Shown: positions 59,818 to 64,000 of the stretch, one piece after another
Layout of the letters: the number at the start of each line of letters is the position of its first letter
Numbering within the stretch: the first letter of the stretch is position 1
DNA from: an uncultured Bacteroidales bacterium
GTDB lineage: Bacteria > Bacteroidota > Bacteroidia > Bacteroidales > WCHB1-69
DNA length: 64,000 nt
Reading direction: 5' to 3'
Assembly: GCA_946407715.1 (NCBI GenBank)
Contig: CAMJPH010000004.1
Coordinates: 9,822 to 73,821 of the forward strand
Position numbers and translations under genes: made by a program
The notes under the pieces: generated by a model
The model's database searches: none
The model's input: the letters and a program-made list of their open reading frames with translations, nothing else
What the model was told of the DNA's origin: nothing

Positions 59818-61590
59818 ATGGAAGTTTTAAAACATGAATGCGGGGTGGCGATGGTTCGCTTGCTCAAGCCCATGACATTCTACGAGAAGAAGTACGGCGA
59901 CAGCCATTATGCCCTCGGCAAACTCTACCTGATGATGGAGAAGCAACACAACCGGGGTCAGGAAGGGGCCGGTGTCGCCTGCGTCAACATCCATCAGACC
60001 CCAGGCCACGAATACATGTACCGCGAAAAAGCGGAGGGCAAGGACGCCATCACCAAGGTGTTCGACACCATCTACCGCCAGGCTTCCGCCCCCGACCCCG
60101 ATGACCCATGTGCAGGTCCCGCCTTCTCCGGCGAGCTGTACATGGGTCATCTTCGTTATTCCACCACAGGCAAAGGCGGACTGAAATACGTACACCCGTT
60201 CCTCCGCCGCAACAACTGGCGGGCGAAGAACCTCTGTCTGTGCGGCAATTTCAACATGACCAATATCGAGGAGGTATTCGACTACCTCACCTCTAAAGGG
60301 CAATACCCCCGCGTCTATAGCGATACTTACATTCTGCTGGAACTGATGGGGCACCGCCTCGACCGGGAGGTGGAGCGCTGTTACCAAGAGGGACTGGCGT
60401 TAGGGCTGGACGACCGGAAAGTAACCGAATATATTGACAGTCATGTAGATATGGCCAACGTCCTGAAGTCCACGATGTCGCATTTCGACGGCGGTTATGT
60501 GATGTGCGGGATGACGGGCAGCGGCGAGATGTTCGCCATGCGCGACCCGTGGGGAATCCGCCCCGCCTTCTACTACCGAAACGACGAAATCTGCGCCATC
60601 ACCAGCGAGCGCCCCGTCCTGCAGACCACCTTCAATCTGCAACAAAACGACATTCAGGAGCTGCAGCCCGGACAGGCCATCATCATCAACCGCAAAGGGG
60701 AAATCCGTTTGGAACAGGTGATGCCGGCGGAGAAGTTCTCTTCCTGCTCCTTCGAACGGATCTATTTCAGCCGGGGCAACGACAGCGACATCCACCGCGA
60801 GCGTAAGACTTTGGGCTTCCAACTTCGCGACCCCATTTTGAAAGCCATCGACGGCGATGTGGAAAACACCGTGTTTTCCTATATCCCCAACACAGCGGAG
60901 GTGGCCTACCACGGCATGGTGGAGGGCATCCGCACCATAGCGCCGAATGTCCGCGCCGAGAAGGTGGTGTGGAAGGACATCAAACTTCGAACCTTCATCA
61001 CCGAAGGTAGCACCCGCAACGACTTGGCCGCCCACGTCTATGACATCACTTTCAACTCCATCCGTCCCGGCATCGACAACTTGGTGGTCATCGACGACAG
61101 CATCGTGCGGGGCACAACCATGCGGGAAAGCATCCTGAAGATCTTGGACAGACTGCATCCGAAGAAAATTGTGGTGGTCAGTTCGGCACCGCAAATCCGT
61201 TACCCCGACTTCTACGGCATCGACATGGGTCGCATTGAGGAATTCATCGCCTTCCAAGCTTGTATTTCACTGCTGAAAGAACGGAAGATGGAGGATTGGA
61301 TAACCAAGGTGTATGAAAACTGTCGGCAGAATCATGAGGAAGCGTTGCGGCAGTTGTACGATCCATTCACCGTAGAGGAGCTGAACGCGAAAATGGTCGA
61401 GTTGTTGAGACCTGCCGACGTGCACTGTCCAATAGAGTTGGTCTTCCAGTCGTTGGAAGGCCTTCACGAAGCCATCCCGAATCATCCCGGCGATTGGTAC
61501 TTCTCTGGCCGCTATCCCACCGCAGGCGGCGCCCGTCTCGCCTGTCGCAGCTTCGTAAACTGGTACGAAACCGTAAATATTATACTCTAA
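59818..61590 (+). CDS. purF: Amidophosphoribosyltransferase, long Bacteroidota form
   Basis: PurF makes phosphoribosylamine from PRPP and glutamine. The 590-residue protein starts MEVLKHECGVAMVRLLKP, where Cys8 would be the glutaminase nucleophile after removal of a short propeptide. MEKQHNRGQEGAG and LRYSTTG are class-II amidotransferase blocks. The C-terminal half has the PRPP loop VVIDDSIVRGTTM. The length and sequence are of the Bacteroides type. It is followed after 27 bases by pyrG, perhaps in one operon. Confidence 0.95.
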   Translation: MEVLKHECGVAMVRLLKPMTFYEKKYGDSHYALGKLYLMMEKQHNRGQEGAGVACVNIHQTPGHEYMYREKAEGKDAITKVFDTIYRQASAPDPDDPCAGPAFSGELYMGHLRYSTTGKGGLKYVHPFLRRNNWRAKNLCLCGNFNMTNIEEVFDYLTSKGQYPRVYSDTYILLELMGHRLDREVERCYQEGLALGLDDRKVTEYIDSHVDMANVLKSTMSHFDGGYVMCGMTGSGEMFAMRDPWGIRPAFYYRNDEICAITSERPVLQTTFNLQQNDIQELQPGQAIIINRKGEIRLEQVMPAEKFSSCSFERIYFSRGNDSDIHRERKTLGFQLRDPILKAIDGDVENTVFSYIPNTAEVAYHGMVEGIRTIAPNVRAEKVVWKDIKLRTFITEGSTRNDLAAHVYDITFNSIRPGIDNLVVIDDSIVRGTTMRESILKILDRLHPKKIVVVSSAPQIRYPDFYGIDMGRIEEFIAFQACISLLKERKMEDWITKVYENCRQNHEEALRQLYDPFTVEELNAKMVELLRPADVHCPIELVFQSLEGLHEAIPNHPGDWYFSGRYPTAGGARLACRSFVNWYETVNIIL

Positions 61591-61617
61591 CCCCTAAACC
61601 TTAAACTCTAAATCATT

Positions 61618-63207
61618 ATGAAACGCTACATATTTGTAACCGGAGGCGTGGTTTCCTCCTTAGGCAAAGGCATTATCTCGGCCAGCATCGGAAAGCTGCT
61701 GCAGGCGCGGGGATATACCATCACCATCCAGAAATTCGACCCCTACATCAACATCGACCCCGGCACGCTGAACCCCTACGAGCACGGCGAGTGCTACGTG
61801 ACCGTCGATGGGATGGAAACCGACTTGGACTTGGGGCATTACGAACGGTTCACGGGCATCCGCACCACCCGCGCCAACTCCGTGACCACCGGCAGAATCT
61901 ACAAAACCGTCATCGACAAGGAGCGGCACGGCGACTATTTGGGCAAAACCATCCAGGTGGTGCCGCACATCACTGACGAGATCAAGCGCCGGATGCTGCG
62001 TGACGACGACGTTGACTTTGTCATCACGGAGATCGGTGGCACCATCGGCGACATTGAGTCGGCGCCGTTCCTGGAGGCCATCCGCCAACTGAAATGGGAG
62101 CTGGGCAACCGCGCCGTGAGCGTGCACCTCACCTACGTGCCCTATCTGCGGGCCGCCGATGAGCTCAAGACCAAGCCCACCCAGCACTCTGTGAAGGAGA
62201 TGCAGGGCGCCGGCATCCAACCCGACGTGCTCGTCCTGCGCACCGAAAAGCACCTCTCCGACGGCATCCGCCAGAAGGTGGCCTCCTTCTGCAACGTCGA
62301 TTTGGAGTGCGTGGTGCAGAGCGAGGACCTGCCGAGTATCTACGAAGTGCCTGTCAACATGCAGAAGCAGGGATTGGATGCGGCGCTACTGCGGAAGTTC
62401 GGCGTGCCCGTGGGCGAGACCCCCAAGATGGAGGGCTGGCACCGGTTCCTGGACCTCCAACGCACCGCCGAAAAGGAAGTCCGCGTAGGATTGGTGGGCA
62501 AATACGACCTGCAGGATGCCTATAAGAGCATCCGTGAAAGTCTCTCTTTGGCGGGCATTTACAACCATGTGAAAGTAAAAATCGAATTCATCAACAGCGA
62601 GAATATCACCGAAGAGAATGTGGCGGAGAAGCTCGCCGATGTGGCGGGTGTGCTGATATGTCCCGGCTTCGGGCAGCGCGGCATCGAAGGTAAAATCATC
62701 GCGGTGGAATACGCCCGCACCCACAACATGCCGGCGTTTGGCATCTGTTTGGGTATGCAGATGATGGTGATTGAATTTGCTCGCAACGTGTTGAAATACA
62801 GCGATGCCAACTCCGCCGAGATGGATCCGGCCACCCCGCACAATGTGATAGACCTGATGGAGGAGCAGAAGTCGGTGACCAACATGGGCGGCACCATGCG
62901 CTTGGGCGCCTACGACTGCGAGTTGCGTGAAAGCAGCCGCGTGGCGGAGATCTACGGAACCCTCCAGATCAGCGAGCGCCACCGTCACCGCTACGAGTTC
63001 AACAACCGGTACAAGGAAGAGTACGAGAAGAACGGCATGCAATGCGTGGGCACGAATCCCGACAACGACTTGGTCGAAATCGTGGAGATTCCCGGTCACC
63101 GTTGGTTCATCGGCACGCAATTCCATCCCGAATACTCCAGCACCGTGCTGCATCCGCATCCGCTGTTTATGAATTTTGTCAAGGAGGTGGCAACAAGCTG
63201 CAAATAG
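61618..63207 (+). CDS. pyrG: CTP synthase
   Basis: PyrG aminates UTP to CTP. The 529-residue protein begins KRYIFVTGGVVSSLGKGI, has KFDPYINIDPGTLNPYEHGE, and a glutamine amidotransferase domain with the nucleophile in GICLGMQM and the His-Glu pair in QFHPEY near the C-terminus. Lengths and motifs are normal. It follows purF closely on the same strand. Confidence 0.98.
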   Translation: MKRYIFVTGGVVSSLGKGIISASIGKLLQARGYTITIQKFDPYINIDPGTLNPYEHGECYVTVDGMETDLDLGHYERFTGIRTTRANSVTTGRIYKTVIDKERHGDYLGKTIQVVPHITDEIKRRMLRDDDVDFVITEIGGTIGDIESAPFLEAIRQLKWELGNRAVSVHLTYVPYLRAADELKTKPTQHSVKEMQGAGIQPDVLVLRTEKHLSDGIRQKVASFCNVDLECVVQSEDLPSIYEVPVNMQKQGLDAALLRKFGVPVGETPKMEGWHRFLDLQRTAEKEVRVGLVGKYDLQDAYKSIRESLSLAGIYNHVKVKIEFINSENITEENVAEKLADVAGVLICPGFGQRGIEGKIIAVEYARTHNMPAFGICLGMQMMVIEFARNVLKYSDANSAEMDPATPHNVIDLMEEQKSVTNMGGTMRLGAYDCELRESSRVAEIYGTLQISERHRHRYEFNNRYKEEYEKNGMQCVGTNPDNDLVEIVEIPGHRWFIGTQFHPEYSSTVLHPHPLFMNFVKEVATSCK

Positions 63208-63262
63208 CAATCCCAAGATTGTCAGCAACCTATATACTGTCTGTACATATCCGTATTTTATA

Positions 63263-63270
63263 TATCTTTG
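63263..63270 (+). promoter_or_regulatory. -7 element for the flavin reductase-rubredoxin gene
   Basis: TATCTTTG matches TAnnTTTG, 24 bases before the ATG at 63295. Confidence 0.7.
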
Positions 63271-63294
63271 CGCTCATAAAAAACTGATATTATT

Positions 63295-64000
63295 ATGAGC
63301 AATCCCCTTTTCAACATCCAATATGGCCTGTTCGTCATCACGACTTGCGATGGCGGCCGCGACAACGGCTGCATCAGCAACACCGTCATGCAGGTGGCTA
63401 TGCAGCCCGACCGCATCTCTGTGGCCCTCAATAAGGGCAACCTGACCACCGAACTCATCCAGCATTCGCGCCGGTTCACCGCCTCCATCCTCAGCGAGGC
63501 CGCCGACTTCGAGCTGTTCAAGCACTTCGGTTTCCAGAGCGGGCGCGAGGTCGATAAGTTCGCCGACTTCACCGACTGCCGACGCGTCGCCAACGGAACG
63601 TTAGCTATCACCCGCGGCACCAACGCCTATCTCTCCGTTGAGGTGGAGCAGGTCGTCGACCTCGGCTCCCATGTCCTCTTCATCGGCCCCGTCACGGAGG
63701 CGGAAGTGCTCGCCGATGTCCCTTCCACCACCTACAGCTACTACCAGGAGCACATCAAACCGGCGCCCGAACCCGTTGGCAAGACTTCCGAAGGGAAAAC
63801 CGTCTGGCGCTGCGTCATCTGCGGTTACGAGTACGAGGGCGAGGAGCTCCCCGCCGACTTCATCTGCCCCATCTGCAAACATCCCGTTTCGGATTTCGAG
63901 AAGGTTGTTGTGGAAGCCAATACGCCCGCGAGTGAAAGCAAGTACGCCGGCACGCGCACAGAGAAGAACTTGGAGGCCGCTTTTGCCGGCGAGAGCATGG
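63295..64000 (+). CDS. Flavin reductase-rubredoxin-rubrerythrin fusion, 3'-truncated
   Basis: The ATG at 63295 opens MSNPLFNIQYGLFVITT; the frame runs to the right edge (235 codons visible). Residues about 1-150 are a flavin reductase-like FMN domain (NGCISNTVMQVAMQP). Residues about 170-200 are rubredoxin with CVICGYEYEG and CPICKHP (two CxxC). From about 218, TRTEKNLEAAFAGES starts a rubrerythrin-like domain. Such fusions pass electrons to a diiron site and remove peroxide or oxygen in anaerobes, which supports an anaerobic host. Confidence 0.9.
   Translation, partial: MSNPLFNIQYGLFVITTCDGGRDNGCISNTVMQVAMQPDRISVALNKGNLTTELIQHSRRFTASILSEAADFELFKHFGFQSGREVDKFADFTDCRRVANGTLAITRGTNAYLSVEVEQVVDLGSHVLFIGPVTEAEVLADVPSTTYSYYQEHIKPAPEPVGKTSEGKTVWRCVICGYEYEGEELPADFICPICKHPVSDFEKVVVEANTPASESKYAGTRTEKNLEAAFAGESM

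Noticed and set aside
1..64000. Insertion sequences, integrases or rRNA genes
   Set aside because: No transposase (DDE, HUH) or tyrosine/serine recombinase motifs, terminal inverted repeats with target duplications, or rRNA sequence were seen; only one tRNA was found.

Overview
This window is chromosomal DNA from a member of the Bacteroidota, most likely the order Bacteroidales. The evidence is the -7 promoter element TAnnTTTG in front of many genes and the near absence of Shine-Dalgarno sequences. The gene content also fits: a parA-parB-DUF5683-dapB-lepB block, a DUF3276 (Pur-alpha-like) gene, a long Bacteroides-type purF, DUF3822, a TonB-dependent receptor, and the remnant of a type IX secretion C-terminal tail. 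The tail argues for a T9SS-bearing lineage rather than Bacteroides proper. No 16S gene is present, so the genus cannot be named.

Positions 1-10,700 form an accessory island that is visibly more AT-rich than the rest and full of genes without recognisable families. Its centre is a retron. A WYL-domain regulator (1110-2156) is followed by a 233-base non-coding gap that holds a promoter, long inverted repeats (2185-2212 and 2352-2377) and two small hairpins. Then come a reverse transcriptase with the retron hallmarks NAxxH, QGAPTSP, YADD and VTG (2390-3793), a protein with a HEPN-like RNxxxH motif that starts one base after the RT stop (3795-4691), and a terminator. Downstream lie a tandem pair of long paralogous coiled-coil proteins of unknown function (4880-8121), a truncated WG-repeat protein, two unknown proteins and a lipoprotein.

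Positions 10,700-34,000 are mostly housekeeping. The minus strand carries a PpiD-type foldase, an SDR epimerase with a zinc-ribbon tail, an AbiD/F-like HEPN abortive-infection protein, nadA, rseP, pyrF and an orphan OmpR-type response regulator. The plus strand carries a NagB/PIG-L fusion, gdhA, yidC, DUF3276, parA, parB, DUF5683, a TlpA-like thioredoxin, dapB and lepB. A bidirectional terminator separates lepB from a minus-strand tRNA-Val(TAC).

Positions 34,200-38,800 hold two minus-strand operons: N-anchored protein-DUF3822-rsmD-pth-OMP, and a small protein-folK-deoxynucleoside kinase. Positions 38,900-54,600 hold a HerA/DUF853 ATPase, ansA-cutC, an MBOAT/SGNH O-acetylation pair, a large secreted transglutaminase-like protein, a SUMF1-type lipid-free secreted protein, a TonB-dependent receptor, an acyl-CoA synthetase and a nitroreductase.

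Positions 54,700-59,800 are a second small accessory stretch. It holds a translationally coupled DUF3791-DUF3990-unknown cassette that looks like a toxin-antitoxin module, a cation-diffusion-facilitator transporter, an AAA ATPase/nuclease (DUF234 type) preceded by two tandem inverted repeats of identical geometry, and a decayed C10-type peptidase with a T9SS tail. The window ends with purF, pyrG and a flavin reductase-rubredoxin-rubrerythrin fusion cut by the right edge.

Many intergenic spacers on the core side carry short stuttering repeats or GC-rich hairpin words that recur at distant loci. The strongest candidate for a little-described biological system is the WYL-ncRNA-RT-HEPN retron, with the adjacent tandem paralogues as possible but unproven partners.
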